Shown here: positions 34,395 through 45,111 of the stretch, piece after piece
Layout of the letters: every line of letters starts with the position of its first letter
Position numbering within the stretch: position 1 is the stretch's first letter
NCBI GenBank assembly: GCA_963402885.1
Contig: OY727102.1
Span: forward strand, 15,004,001 to 15,068,000
Source: Antedon bifida
Taxonomy: Eukaryota; Echinodermata; Crinoidea; Comatulida; Antedonidae
Length of the DNA stretch: 64,000 nucleotides
Direction of reading: 5' to 3'
Made by a program: the position numbers and the translations under genes
The notes under the pieces: generated by a model
Told to the model about the DNA's origin: nothing
What the model saw: only the letters and a program-made list of their open reading frames with translations
Databases searched by the model: none

Positions 34395-34720
34395 GTACAA
34401 CGCCGAGAATGTAAAAGATTCGCTATCCAATCGGGTTTGAACTATATCATGAAAGCCCCAGTGATCCCGCTTCGTGAATAAAAATACTGATAGATGAGGG
34501 CGCATCAATTTGATTTCTGGTGCGCCTGCGTACAATTGAGGAACTAGTGCTGTTCCGCTGTACCACGCCGAGAATGTTAAAGAGTCGCTAGCTATCCACT
34601 CGGTTTGAACTATACCATGAAAGCCTCAGTGGTCTAATGGTTAAGACATCTGCATATCAAGTAGGAGGTCCGGGTTCGAATCTCGGTTGGAGCGATTTTT
34701 TCTCATTCACAGAAGAAAGC
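34395..34720 (+). mobile_element. tRNA-derived SINE copy B, preceded by a truncated copy
   Basis: Complete tRNA-like part at 34623-34695 with A box TGGTCTAATGG and B box GGGTTCGAATCTC, close to functional Pol III boxes. A first, truncated copy stops at GCCCCAGTG (34460) and passes into a different repeat (ATCCCGCTTCGTGAATA), which leads into copy B. Confidence 0.82.
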
Positions 34721-34974
34721 TGTCAACAGGGGACATCAATCACTGAAATAGTCTCTAAGGTGACCGTATCAAGAGACCAAAAGCATAGTTTGTCAACTGA
34801 AGTGACATTAGTGGATGACAGTGAGCGGTGCGTTAACATTTGTATCAAAATGATAATTATAATGACAACAGCATCTTGTTAATTTTGGAACAAAATGATT
34901 AAATTAAATAACAACTTTCGTAGCCTACTTATATAGCGGTCGTAGTAGACACCATTTATATATATATATATAAA

Positions 34975-35095
34975 CAGACTTTTCTCATTCTCACAGATTT
35001 CCTCATCTTTATCGTTTCAAATTAATTAATTAAATTTCAGTATATCACCGGGCGGTTTAGAATTAATGTTCTGTGCCTGATTTGTTTATATATAT
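34975..35095 (+). mobile_element. SINE tail fragment
   Basis: Only the tail (TTTCTCATTCTCACAG to (TA)n) is present. Confidence 0.75.
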
Positions 35096-35465
35096 AAAAG
35101 TATCTCTTCGGAGATCCCGCCTCGTGAATAAAAATACTGTAAGATGAGGGCGTATCAATTTGATCTCTGGTGCGCGTGCGTACAACTGAGGACTAGTGCT
35201 GTTCCGCCGTACCACGCCGAGAATGTTAAAGAGTCGCTATCCAATCGAGTTCGAACAATACCATGAAAGCCCCAGTGGTCTAATGGTTAGGACAACTGCA
35301 TATCAAGCAGGCGGTCCGAGTTCGAGTCTCGGTTGGGGCGACTTTTTCTCATTCTCACAGATTTCCTCATCTTTATCGTTTCAAATTAATTAATTAAATT
35401 TCAGTATATCACCGGGCGGTTTAGAATTAATGTTCTGTGCCTGATTTGTTTATATATATAAACAG
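35096..35465 (+). mobile_element. tRNA-derived SINE copy C (most complete)
   Basis: Head ATCCCGCCTCGTGAATA and a GCGTGCGTAC block, leader, tRNA-like part at 35269-35341, tail and (TA)n end. The tRNA part folds: acceptor GCCCCAG/TTGGGGC, T arm CCGAG-TTCGAGT-CTCGG, anticodon loop ATATCAA (would-be AUC, Asp-like). The imperfect anticodon stem and flanking SINE tail show it is a SINE head, not a tRNA gene. Confidence 0.85.
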
Positions 35466-35599
35466 AGCAAGAAACTAAAATAATCGATAATATAAACATT
35501 AATGTCGTGTCACACCTCATCCTGTTGATATGCTTCCTATAGTAACATTGAATCGCACCAAAATTTGATAAGGTGATTAATAAATAGCATAAATAATTA

Positions 35600-35845
35600 G
35601 TAAAATTACTAAGACAGATTGTAGTTAAATTTATTACTAAAACAAATTGTAGTTCACGTAAAGTAATGGCCTTTAGAAAACAAATAAATTGTAGTTCATG
35701 CAATTAATTGGTTCACTATAATATCAAATTGTAATTCACGTAAAAGTAAAGGCCTTCAATGATTAAATAAATAATTAGTTAGTAACTAATTAATTACTAA
35801 TTGAAATCAAATTGTAATTATCACGTAAAGTAAAATCCTGTAATT
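35600..35845. repeat. Degenerate tandem repeat
   Basis: Four diverged units built on AAATTGTAGTTCACGTAAAG, spaced about 55-70 bp. No coding potential. Confidence 0.7.
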
Positions 35846-35904
35846 TTAGCCCAGCATATGTCATGCTACTCCCTATTTCATATAGAATTAATATCAATGA
35901 ATTA

Positions 35905-36150
35905 TTCATTGTGCCATGTAGGCCTATCCGTATTTTCTGGACTTATCGACAAATAAAAATATCGAATTCACCCTATGATATCTACAAATTTCGATAGGAA
36001 ACGGTAAATTTTTAAATGGAAATGGAACAATAGCGTAATACTGAAAATTACGTTTCGCATTACATCTGAGATAGATGAGGTAGGTATCAAATGCGAAGTT
36101 TTGTCCCAAAGTTTTTCCATTGTGCTCGCCTATATCAGAATCTATATAAT
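35905..36150. repeat. Dispersed repeat fragment
   Basis: Carries GAGATAGATGAGGTAGGTAT and TTTTTCCATTGTGCTCGCC, also seen at about 28000, 39100 and 41330. It lies upstream of the LINE, in agreement with this being part of the interrupted repeat copy. Confidence 0.65.
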
Positions 36151-36429
36151 AAATGTTACTATAAGGGCAAACATTTGGTAAATCGCGCGTTACTTCTAGA
36201 ATGTTTATTTGATGGTATATAAAGTTGGTTCGTATTTTCGGTACTGATTTTAAGCAACTGATGTACTGTAACTCTGTTTACTAATTAAATTGAGTTAGAT
36301 AATTGACGATTAAAACGAATTAGGTTCAACTATTTGGCCCAAATAGGGGTGTTTTCCGATCTAATAATACGAGGATGCTTCGCATTTACCCATCTCCTTC
36401 TAAGATAATTATTTATAACTAGCTCGCTC

Positions 36430-37992
36430 CCCCTAAACTTAAACCAAATATTTTAAAACCATGTGCAATGCAGTTGTCGATTTTCTCAATTATTTTTAAT
36501 TTGTGTTTCACAACTAGTTCACTACCAGAAACATTCAAACAATCATCTATTGTTCCTATTCCAAAAGGTCGTGTTATTAAGTATATGAATGATCTCAGGC
36601 CAGTGGCCTTAACATCAGTTGTAGGTAAAATATGTGAGAAAATTGTTTTAAAATGCTTAAAACCAATAGTCACTACGCATACTGCATGCAATTTGCATAC
36701 AGATGTGCTTGAAGCACAGAAGATGCGATTGTAGTTAAACTTGAAAGGCTGTATCGTCATTTATATAAAACAAAGGTTGGAAATTCAGCCCGTGTTATGA
36801 ATTACGACTTCTCCTCTGCGTTTAACACCATTCAACCCCATTTACTGGTAGATAAGCTGTGTAAGATGGCCATTCCTTTTAATATGATTCTATTTATTCT
36901 GAATTTTCTGACAAACAGAAAGCAGTATGTGAAGCTTAGCCCAACAGATGTTAGTGTGTCCAATACAGGCGCGCCACAAGGCACTGTATTAGCCCCTTTT
37001 TTATTTACTTTGTACACAAGTAATTTTAGATCTAAATATGATTCTTGCCCGGTTGTACGATTTGCTGAAGATACGGCGATGATTGGCTTGATTGAGAAAG
37101 ACGGTTGTACTTCATATTTAAATGAGATAAATAATTTTGTAAAATATAGTAATGATAACTTTTTAGAATTGAATGTTGAAAAAACAAAGGAAATGATTAT
37201 ATATTTTAGAAAGAAAACGAATAAATGTAATCTAGTTAACATAATGGGTAGATAAATTCAGAGGGTGGAAACATATAAATAGCCTATCTGGGGTTTGTAT
37301 TTAACAACAAGGCCAACAGCCATAAGTCGCGTGCTAAAACGCATAGTGATACCAGACCGACCGACCGACCGACCGACATAGTGAACTATAGAGTCGCGTC
37401 CACGCGACTAATAAATTGACGTGGGGTAACCACTTGGATCTCGTTATGAAGAAAGTCAATACTAGAATGTACTGTTTAAGACAACTAAACAAGTTCAGTG
37501 TAAATAATAATATTTTGATTACATTCTATGGAAATATTGTATTGCAGGGTGGGGTGGAAATGCTAAAGATGGAGATAAGGGTAGAATTGATCGTGTGTTA
37601 AGAAGGGTTGAGAGGATGTCTGGTTTGTGTCAGCAGTGGATTCAGTTTATTGCGAGAACCTGGACAGGCTTTTTGGGATTGTGTTGAGGGATGAAAGTCA
37701 TCCTTTGAATTCCGATTTAGGCAGTCTCAGGAGTGCTCGCAGTGGAAGATTGCGATCCGCGACTGCTGGCACAAACCGATATTTTTTCTCCTTTCTGGCC
37801 ACAGGTATCAGGAGACATCAGCGGAATTCATCCAGATGAGCACCATGGAATAATAATATGTTCTTGTTGTAAGTTTTTAAAATTGGTATTGTTTCGTTGT
37901 TATAAATATTGTAATTATGATGTATTTTAAGACTAGCAATGTCATTTTCTCCTTGAATACGAATAAAGATTATACTTGATACTTGATACTTG
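36430..37992 (+). mobile_element. 5'-truncated LINE with broken reverse transcriptase
   Basis: Reading the three frames in order gives RT motifs: SSIVPIPKG, LRPVALTSVVGKICEK, then after a frameshift QFAYR and STEDAIVVKLERLYRHLY, NYDFSSAFNTIQPHLL, NTGAPQGTVLAPFLFTLYT and FAEDTAMIG. Then GNHLDLVMKKVNTRMYCLRQ and a C-terminal piece ending NRYFFSFL. The catalytic box is FAED instead of (F/Y)ADD. The element ends with AATAAAG and a short (TTGATAC)n, a CR1/Rex-like 3' end. Frameshifts, stops and an insertion at 37309-37410 make it dead. Confidence 0.85.
37306..37412 (-). mobile_element. Short element with internal (GACC)n inserted in the LINE
   Basis: It splits the LINE sequence between YKYLGFVF and NKLTWGNH-like codons. 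It contains GCATAGTGATACC, (GACC)n and CATAGTGAACTATAG, and ends in a hairpin AGTCGCGTCCACGCGACT followed by AAT. Reverse-complement relatives are at 59550-59645 and 60195-60345. Confidence 0.7.
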
Positions 37993-39610
37993 AGGAAGTG
38001 TAGACGATGGTTCTCTGAATGATAATGACTCGAGTAAAAAGGTTTTAGAAGGACGTTCTCCTTGTACGTTTTCTGTCGGTTACCATTATTGAAAATGCTT
38101 GACATTCGTAAAACTAAACCTACTCTGTTTCACAGTGTCTTAGATGATTAATAACATTTTAAAGTATAGTGTTTATTGTTTGGTAGGGCCCTTATAGGGC
38201 GGAGGTGGGGGAGGCGGAGTTCATTTTAGGGAGGTGCTTATTCGAGGAATATATTTAATTGTTGTATTTAATAATATGGTAACAATTATAATGACATGAA
38301 ATCCTCTAATAGAGTGGTAACAAAAGAATAACAAATGCTTGGCAAATTGTAGATAACAGTGCGATGAATTCTACTACAAATAGTATAATTGTGTTATTAT
38401 ACATGTGGATGGACGTTTATTAGATAGTTGGGTTGGGGGGTGGGTTATTATTCAAAGTGATGTTTCATTGGAGAGGCGTTTGTTCAAATAAATACCATTC
38501 TAATAATTATTACATTATTTAATTTAAACTTTTGAAACTAACATTAAGACATTACGGCTTGCAACATGGGCAGACATCCCGGTTCTAACGGGATACAGAT
38601 AACCTGCAGTTATTCCTGCCAGCTTACTCAATAAAATTCGGCTATCGGGAATTCACTCGATTTTAAACAAAATGTCTTATCATCAAATCTCCCTATGTAA
38701 TTTTATAATACTATTTCCCACAATATATTCCGATGCTTTATGGCGTATATTTAATTTGATCTTTATTATTTTGCAGTATAATTTTGATTTTTTAACTATT
38801 GTACCTTCACAAGCGCGGTCCGTTCCTAAAATAAACAAAAAACTAAAATGGCTATAGCCACTAACGGCCAGCTTAGTTGAAACCAGGTTGTTGCAAGGTG
38901 AACTCATCGTGAACCCGGAAATTACTTTGACCGCGTAGAATTGAAATTGAGTTGAAAATCTACCGTTGAAATCATAAATTTTGTTAAAAAATTCTTTATA
39001 ATATCTTTCCTAAGATAGAAATATGGAGCAATATCGTAATAGTGAAAACTAATGTTATCAAATTTACATTTCACGGTACATCTAAGATAGATCAGGTACG
39101 TATCAAAGGCAGAGATTTGTACCGAAGTTTTTCCATTGTGCTCCTCTATGTCAGAATTAACCATAATGTATATATAGATAGCTGAATACCGGTTGAACAG
39201 CTCGAGTACAGCATCATAATGTTGAAGACAGGTCGATTTTCTTTAAAAAATACTATTTTGATATATGTTAATATACGTTTATGTATTGATTTGCGATGAA
39301 TGAAACATTCCAACCTCTCAGTCTCGCTATAATTATTTGGTTTAACAAAAGTAGATACATTTATGGGCCCTTCGAGGATAAACTTAAGACTATTAGATAT
39401 ATTATTGCAATACTTTGACAATACAGTACTGTAAATACGTATTAACCACTTTTGGTCGCCATTTGAATCGCACATTTCTTACTGTGAGTGTGGGTTCTGT
39501 TAGATATATAAACACATATACAAATAAACGTTTTTACTGTGAGTGTGGGTAGGCCCTACTGTTATATTATAAACACATACTATACAAATGGACTTTATTA
39601 ATGACGTTGC
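37993..39610. repeat. Dispersed repeat, copy 2
   Basis: Counterpart of 26726-28920. Homology restarts directly after the LINE 3' end at GAGGAAGTGTAGACGATGG, whereas copy 1 is continuous there. Confidence 0.75.
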
Positions 39611-40065
39611 TTCTCAACGTTTGTAATAATTAATAATTACAAACAATATAAACGTCGTAGTGGTGTATCGTTACATTTACTATTTCAATCGACTATGACA
39701 GTGACAGTTTTAACATACTGTAGTATTAAATCGCAAATGTTTTACCAAATTTAGTGATAGTTATATTATTTATAGGCCTATAAAACATAAACAAAATATT
39801 TGGTTACTGAGTGAATAAAAAATATATTTAAAAATTGTTCCATTTTGTACCTATCCTCTTCCCCATCCCTCACTTCTAACGTTACATACAAAGCATAATT
39901 GTCTATTTATTCGTTTCTTTAAATGACAATACTATTATTATCCTGCGGTACGAACATTTTGAAATCGCCAGTTTTTTTACGCTGAAATTACTGTGTATTC
40001 GAGAACCGGCCATCTGTAGGCACGACCTAGATGGTACGCGAGCGAACCGAGCGTACCATCTTGTA
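39480..40065 (+). repeat. Repeat with 3' hairpin, inverted relative to 56.7-57.4 and 62.9-63.7 kb
   Basis: Ends with a hairpin AGATGGTAC...GTACCATCT (40029-40062) whose loop carries GCGAGCGAA. The interior shares CTATGACAGTGACAGTTTTAAC, shortened here to avoid length, and the CGTTACATACAAAG to GATGGGGAAGAGG region with the right-hand repeats in reverse. Helitron-like 3' end is a possibility. Confidence 0.6.
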
Positions 40066-40860
40066 GGTGAAATTACGGGATCCACATTATGTTCTAATAT
40101 TTTGGTATGATGCTATTATTTAAAAAAACTTAAAGATGACAATTTCGGAAGATAATGAGTTGAGCAAACAAATATAAGATTTGGAAGAAAATTTGGTATG
40201 TAGAAGCGCGGAGCGCGCTCTTTGAAATGTTTATAACTTTGACGAAAGAGATGAAAAAACTACTTTTTAACTTCAACTGGCCATATGATAACGTCACAAC
40301 ATCCGATCTTAATTTTTATATGAATTCATATTTATATTTAATTATCTTTCATCATAAATTATAATCATCACGGTAACTTTCAAGTCTGAAGAGCTGTAAG
40401 ATATTCAAATATACGGTGTAGGTAAAATCGGGCGAAAATCGGGCGAAACTAACCGAGATGCGCTCTGTTAAATGTGATAAACTACAAAAAAAGATAAAAA
40501 ACTCATAATTTTTAAATTCAAGTGGCCATTTGATGACGTCACAACATTCAAGGGCTTCCAAAATAAGTAAAAAATGTGGGTCACGTTGCGTTCTGAATAA
40601 TTATATTCATTTCAAAATTGTCTTATTTTTTGCCATTTTCAGCACTTTTGTGCAATTAATTAATTTTGGGCATTTTTAATTTTAATGCGCAATTTTACGC
40701 GTGCGTTTTATTGGCTTATATTTGATATCTGAAAAAGACTTATGGAGATATGATTGATAAAGTGATTTCAAAAAATGGCGTATAAATGACGTCACGGATG
40801 AGTGATCACGCTGGAAAGTTTATTAGGATTAGGCCTAAGTTAAATTATTTGAAAGATATT
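40066..40860. repeat. Repeat shared with 57.9-58.2 kb
   Basis: Both begin AGGTGAAATTACG and share GAAGAGCTGTAAG, ATATACGGTGTAG and GATGACGTCA. The rest of this segment contains ACGCGTGCG-type words also seen near 59.9-60.0 kb. No ORF. Confidence 0.55.
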
Positions 40861-41079
40861 TTAAAAATGTTGTAATCATTAACATTTAATTTTTGAGATA
40901 ATTGACACACAAAATCGGTACAGAAAGAAATAAAGAATATAGATTTTATACAATAACAATAGGTGATTATTTTATCCTAAATGGTCACCTAATAAAGATT
41001 CGGACAGAATCAATAAGGTTATATACATGATAATGCATCTAACCTAATTCCTAATAATAATCTAAGAACCTATTCATTG

Positions 41080-41410
41080 TGCCATGAATCCCTATTTCCT
41101 GACTTATCGAGGAATTTAAAAAATGAATGTCGACACCAACGACTATTTTGCCGAACGGAACTCAGAAGCCAGTTGTCATTGCGAGTATGTGAAAATAACC
41201 CTGTGGTATCCACACATTTAGATAAGAAACGCGAAATGTTGTCGTTGCAAATGACAAAAATGTAACAATATCGTAATAGTGAAAACTAATGTTATCAAAC
41301 CTACGTTTCGTGGTACATATGAGATAGATGAGGTATCCAAGGCAGATATTTTTCCCAAACGTTTTTCAATTGTGCTTGCCTATTGTATGTCTGAATTAAG
41401 CAAGAATTAT
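41080..41410. repeat. Dispersed repeat fragment
   Basis: Same family as 28.0 and 39.1 kb: CTACGTTTCGTGGTACAT, GAGATAGATGAGGTA and TTCAATTGTGCTTGCC. Confidence 0.6.
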
Positions 41411-41544
41411 AAGTCCACAGTAGTAAATAGGCCCTCCGATTCCGACACAGACATTCTTGGAAGCTATAGTTTTTATTCACAGGTGGCAATTAGTAAAAAG
41501 GGACTGTTAGTGAAGTAGGAGTATGTTTCAATACTTTATTTTAT

Positions 41545-41765
41545 AGATGTAGATCACAATAGTGTGAGAGTTGGTAATACTGGTGCATCTCAGGGTTGTT
41601 GTCTTTCCCCAAGTCTATTCACTATTCTAATATACAAATGATTGACTTTCCACTAATTCAAACTACCACATAATGTAATAAATATGCAGGTGATATGGCT
41701 TTAATTGGTTTAAAAAATTATGTAAATGTGTATGTAAATGAATGTCTTAACAATATTCATAAATG
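41545..41765 (+). mobile_element. LINE reverse-transcriptase relic
   Basis: Two degraded RT motifs in order: VRVGNTGASQGCCLSPSLFT and KYAGDMALIGL (YADD changed to YAGD), about 40 codons apart with stop codons between. No other part of the element is recognisable. Confidence 0.72.
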
Positions 41766-41789
41766 ACTTACAAAATTGTGTTAACTCAC

Positions 41790-41987
41790 CTCTTTTCCAT
41801 TTCCTTTTTCTTTTCCTGTCCGCTTATGTTCACCTCACTGGGCAATGGCAAATTGTTTCTGCTTCTTGTGAAATATAAGAACAGAATCAACACGACTGTT
41901 AACTGGCCTACTAGAAAAACGGCTATCCACGCACCAAATGATGTCTCTATCGTAGGCCGAGTATTTTGACCAGATGGAAATGATAAT
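41790..41987 (-). CDS. Isolated exon encoding a transmembrane segment
   Basis: Flanked on the minus strand by a good acceptor (GAAATTTCAG) and donor (GTGAGT). Of three frames only one is open, phase 2-2, 66 codons. It reads LSFPSGQNTRPTIETSFGAW, then a hydrophobic helix IAVFLVGQLTVVLILFLYF, then basic TRSRNN and a charged tail (GQEKKKEMEKR). This is the layout of a type I membrane protein: short ectodomain stalk, TM, stop-transfer, cytoplasmic tail. Partner exons were not found nearby, so it is an orphan exon, perhaps of a gene disrupted by repeats. Family unknown. Confidence 0.55.
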
Positions 41988-41994
41988 CTGAAAT

Positions 41995-42135
41995 TTCAAA
42001 ACATGCATATTTTAATATGTTTTAATCAAAAAAATAAAAAAAAAAAAAATTAAAAAAAAAATTTAATAAAAAAAATTTTAATAAAAAATATTTTAAAATG
42101 TTTTAAGATCAAAAAATGTTTTAAAAAACATTTTT
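41995..42135. repeat. Low-complexity A/T tract
   Basis: Runs of A with interspersed T, and a self-complementary AAAATGTTTTA/TAAAACATTTT pair near 42090-42135. Confidence 0.8.
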
Positions 42136-42223
42136 TGAGTGAATACCCAATCGCATGTAGCTGAACTAGGTAATTTCATTGCACGTATTTTATAAATAAT
42201 AAAATCGAATAACATTACATTAC

Positions 42224-42302
42224 ATTACTTTAGGGGGTAGACGGGATTGTCAAAAAGTGAAACAAAACACTATCGAGTGACTCTCCGACACCCTAAAGTA
42301 AT
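42224..42302. repeat. Small inverted-repeat element
   Basis: ATTACTTTAGGG at 42224 and CCCTAAAGTAAT at 42291 are perfect 12-bp inverted termini of a 79-bp segment. Flanks contain repeated ACATT words, so the target duplication is unclear. Confidence 0.55.
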
Positions 42303-42379
42303 CTGGATAATCGTATGTACCATAAAGTATTTGTTTCAGAACAAGTGACTTTGGGCCTGTTTATGCTGCATAAAAATAA

Positions 42380-42545
42380 CCGGTTAAAATCGATGTGAAT
42401 CAATTAAAATCGGTGTGAATAAATCAACTTCATTTTCTTGGGAGCAGAAACAGGAAAATTTGTGGTAACCAGTTAAAAGGCAGCGCAAAATCACCGGTTA
42501 AAAACACCAATTTGAATCGGTGTTAGAACGCCGTTTAACTGGTTA
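42380..42545. repeat. ACCGGTTAAAA-rich repeat cluster
   Basis: ACCGGTTAAAA/AACCAGTTAAAA/TTTAACTGGTT recur in both orientations together with AATCGGTGT. It resembles a decayed inverted-repeat transposon. Confidence 0.45.
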
Positions 42546-42779
42546 TCGCTGAGCAATTTTTAGCTGCAACACGAAATAACGTTTATTTGATTGACAATTG
42601 TAACCCCGGGTCAGATACCGTCGCGTACCATGTGTGTTTTCCTCGTGGTTTTGACAGTCGAACGAAGAAGTGAACATATGTGGATGAATACAGAGGTCCC
42701 AACTTCGGAAAGTCCATTCGCATGAGATTTTGTCGTGAACCACGACGGGGCGTCGAAAGTCAACGTGCGGGGAATCGAA

Positions 42780-43500
42780 AATCAACACGTGTGTCGTTTA
42801 CGTCTCTTAATTAACTAAATAATGCAACATAACATGGCATTTAATGATCAGACAAACAAATATACAACTTCTTGAAATCTTGTTATTTACAATATTTACA
42901 AATAGCAAGTTTTTAAAGTCTTTCATCCATCATGATCAGTATGTTACATATATATACAATATTTACACATAAGTTGGCTTAATTTTTACATAAGTTTATC
43001 CATCAGTATTTTTACATTCTTATTTTTTTGTGGACACATCATCAGTACAAAAATTTAAAAAATATATATTTTAACTAAAATTCAGTATATAACATAATTT
43101 AACTTAATTACATAGTGTACAATATTTACACATGACGGTATTGCCCAATAGAATTTACTCATTTTTTTAGGCACAGGCCTGCGGCCTCGGGCTTCTACTT
43201 CTAGGCCCTCTACCATAAACATAGACATTTTTAAACCCAAAAACAATCAAGATCGAAATAAACTATTTCCGTCTTATTATGCTACATTACGCGAGTTAAC
43301 ATATTATTTCAGATGAAAAAAATATTGAGTTTTATATTGTTTTATCCATATAACTTTAAAATATAGGCCGTTTATGAGCTATATCATGGAGTAAAAATTA
43401 ATCCATGTGGCTATATATTTCGCCGATTTCTTATCGCGGGGAAATTCCCCACCAGCGACATTGATCGATCGAGGAGTAGGCTAGAGGCGCGCCTAGCGTG
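42780..43500. other. Spacer, no gene seen
   Basis: AT-rich, with short ATTTACA-type repeats (42890-43140). From 43430 the base composition becomes GC-richer (GAGGCGCGCC), which may mark the promoter side of the ORF at 43603. Confidence 0.4.
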
Positions 43501-43602
43501 CATGCCGGAACGGGTGGATTATTGCTATATAAATAACAAGTTTGAACAAAGGAGCTTACGACAATCTTTTATTAAACGTAGGCCTACTTGCTTGGCGAAT
43601 CC

Positions 43603-43890
43603 ATGCCTTTTAAATCATTTAACAACAGTAAACACCAAATCACACCGCCAAAACAACCTCGTGCGATCTGTTCTGGTGGTGGGGAAGACGAGAGGGACGA
43701 GAAAGTACGGAGAAGAATGGCACGCAATAGAAACGATTCACAGATATATAAGAGCATTTTTGCGAAAGTAAAAGATGAATTCGGGGTGGAGTTCCTGACT
43801 AACCAAGCTAAACAATTGAGGCGTCAATACACGCTCGCGAAGGGTATGGTCCTACTAAACACCAAACGGAAACAAAGGAATGGAACTTAG
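43603..43890 (+). CDS. Small Myb/SANT-like ORF, probably transposon-derived
   Basis: 95 aa starting MPFKSFNNSK. It has a basic linker KVRRRMARNR, then IYKSIFAKVKDEFGVEF and LRRQYTLAKGM. This looks like the last helices of an Myb/SANT or MADF-type DNA-binding domain as found in Harbinger-associated proteins. It is too short for a complete protein. Its 3' part and UTR recur inverted at 52.0-52.2 kb, which supports a mobile origin. The call is tentative. Confidence 0.4.
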   Translation: MPFKSFNNSKHQITPPKQPRAICSGGGEDERDEKVRRRMARNRNDSQIYKSIFAKVKDEFGVEFLTNQAKQLRRQYTLAKGMVLLNTKRKQRNGT

Positions 43891-44049
43891 AATGTTGCAA
43901 ATACCTACCAAACGAGAATAGATAATGGTTAATTAAATTAATTATGAAAACCCAAATTTTATAGCAAAAATCGTCCGAATTTATGTTAAAAACGATGAAT
44001 TTATCAAAAAAACTTAAACCAAACGAGCGTATTTCTGGCACGCCCTTAG

Positions 44050-45103
44050 TTCCTTTAATAGGAGAACAATGAACAATCTTACTTTGATCGTTTTACATAA
44101 TATAAGTTTTTAGAAAAACGTCACATTGACCGAAAACAAAGGTTATCAGAGCCTTTGATAATATAATAAAGGGGGGTTCCGGGTTTAAAATGAATAGTAT
44201 AAAATATAAAATATATTTGTTTGTCTCTTGAACGGTAAAAGTTTCAATTTATATAAGCGCCCAGTGAAGCAGAACGAAGGTTGTGAAATGAGGCCAGATT
44301 ACAAGTGCAGCTACGGTGATATGACACTGTGTTACAGAATAGGAAATTCGTGAAATGGTCAATCTTCCGACGACTCCTCGTTATCATTAACCTGAAACCA
44401 TATCAATTACTTTTGTAAAATTATACTTATCTGATGTAATTGTAGTCGGTCTTCCCATTTATAAAGTAAATTTTCTATGAAAATTCATCAAAACAGTGAG
44501 AAATTAGATATGTTTGCACTTTACGTTTGCCGATTTTCGCACTGACTTAGGGAAAGCCTTCAAAATCAATGAAGCGTAACGTATACATTCCTGCTGAGCG
44601 AGACGACGATACACGTGCTCTCTCCCCCCAGGGAGTTGTAAAATATATTTACAACTCCCTGCTCTGCCCATGCCTGGCATCATCACGTGATAAGCAGATA
44701 CAGTATACAATACCAAACTGGTCGGGTCGAGTATACCCCGTCTATATAATCACAACATGAACGATGTATAGTATTTGATTGAAGGTCGACTCGACCTACC
44801 GGAATGGTATAGATAATATAGCTCGAATGAGAGAGAATATTTGTAAACATAAGTATTGCTAATTTTAACAAGTGTAGCCTATAGTAAAGGCCTGGTAGTA
44901 TCAATTCGCATAGGGTCTACTACACACTAGCTAGCTCAATTTTTAACTGGGCCGGATCGGCTAGGTCTCCTTCCTACTACCTGGTCTACTTGCTTGATGC
45001 AGTATCCGCTTTTTTGGAGACCTTGTTTTGCCTCAATATTTACAGCCGATTTTGTAGAACGTTTTAGGTATTGATTGTTTAGGAGTTTGGTTGATAGGAT
45101 GGG
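44050..45103. other. Spacer with a hairpin
   Basis: Contains AGGGAGTTGTAAA...TTTACAACTCCCT (44630-44661), perfect 13-bp arms, 5-nt loop. Otherwise no gene seen. Confidence 0.55.
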
Positions 45104-45111
45104 TTTGGAAT

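Noticed and set aside
35269-35341. tRNA-Asp-like gene (also 34623-34695 and 19983-20055)
   Set aside because: It folds partly like a tRNA, but leader, tail and (TA)n are shared by all copies and the anticodon stem is imperfect. It is a SINE head.
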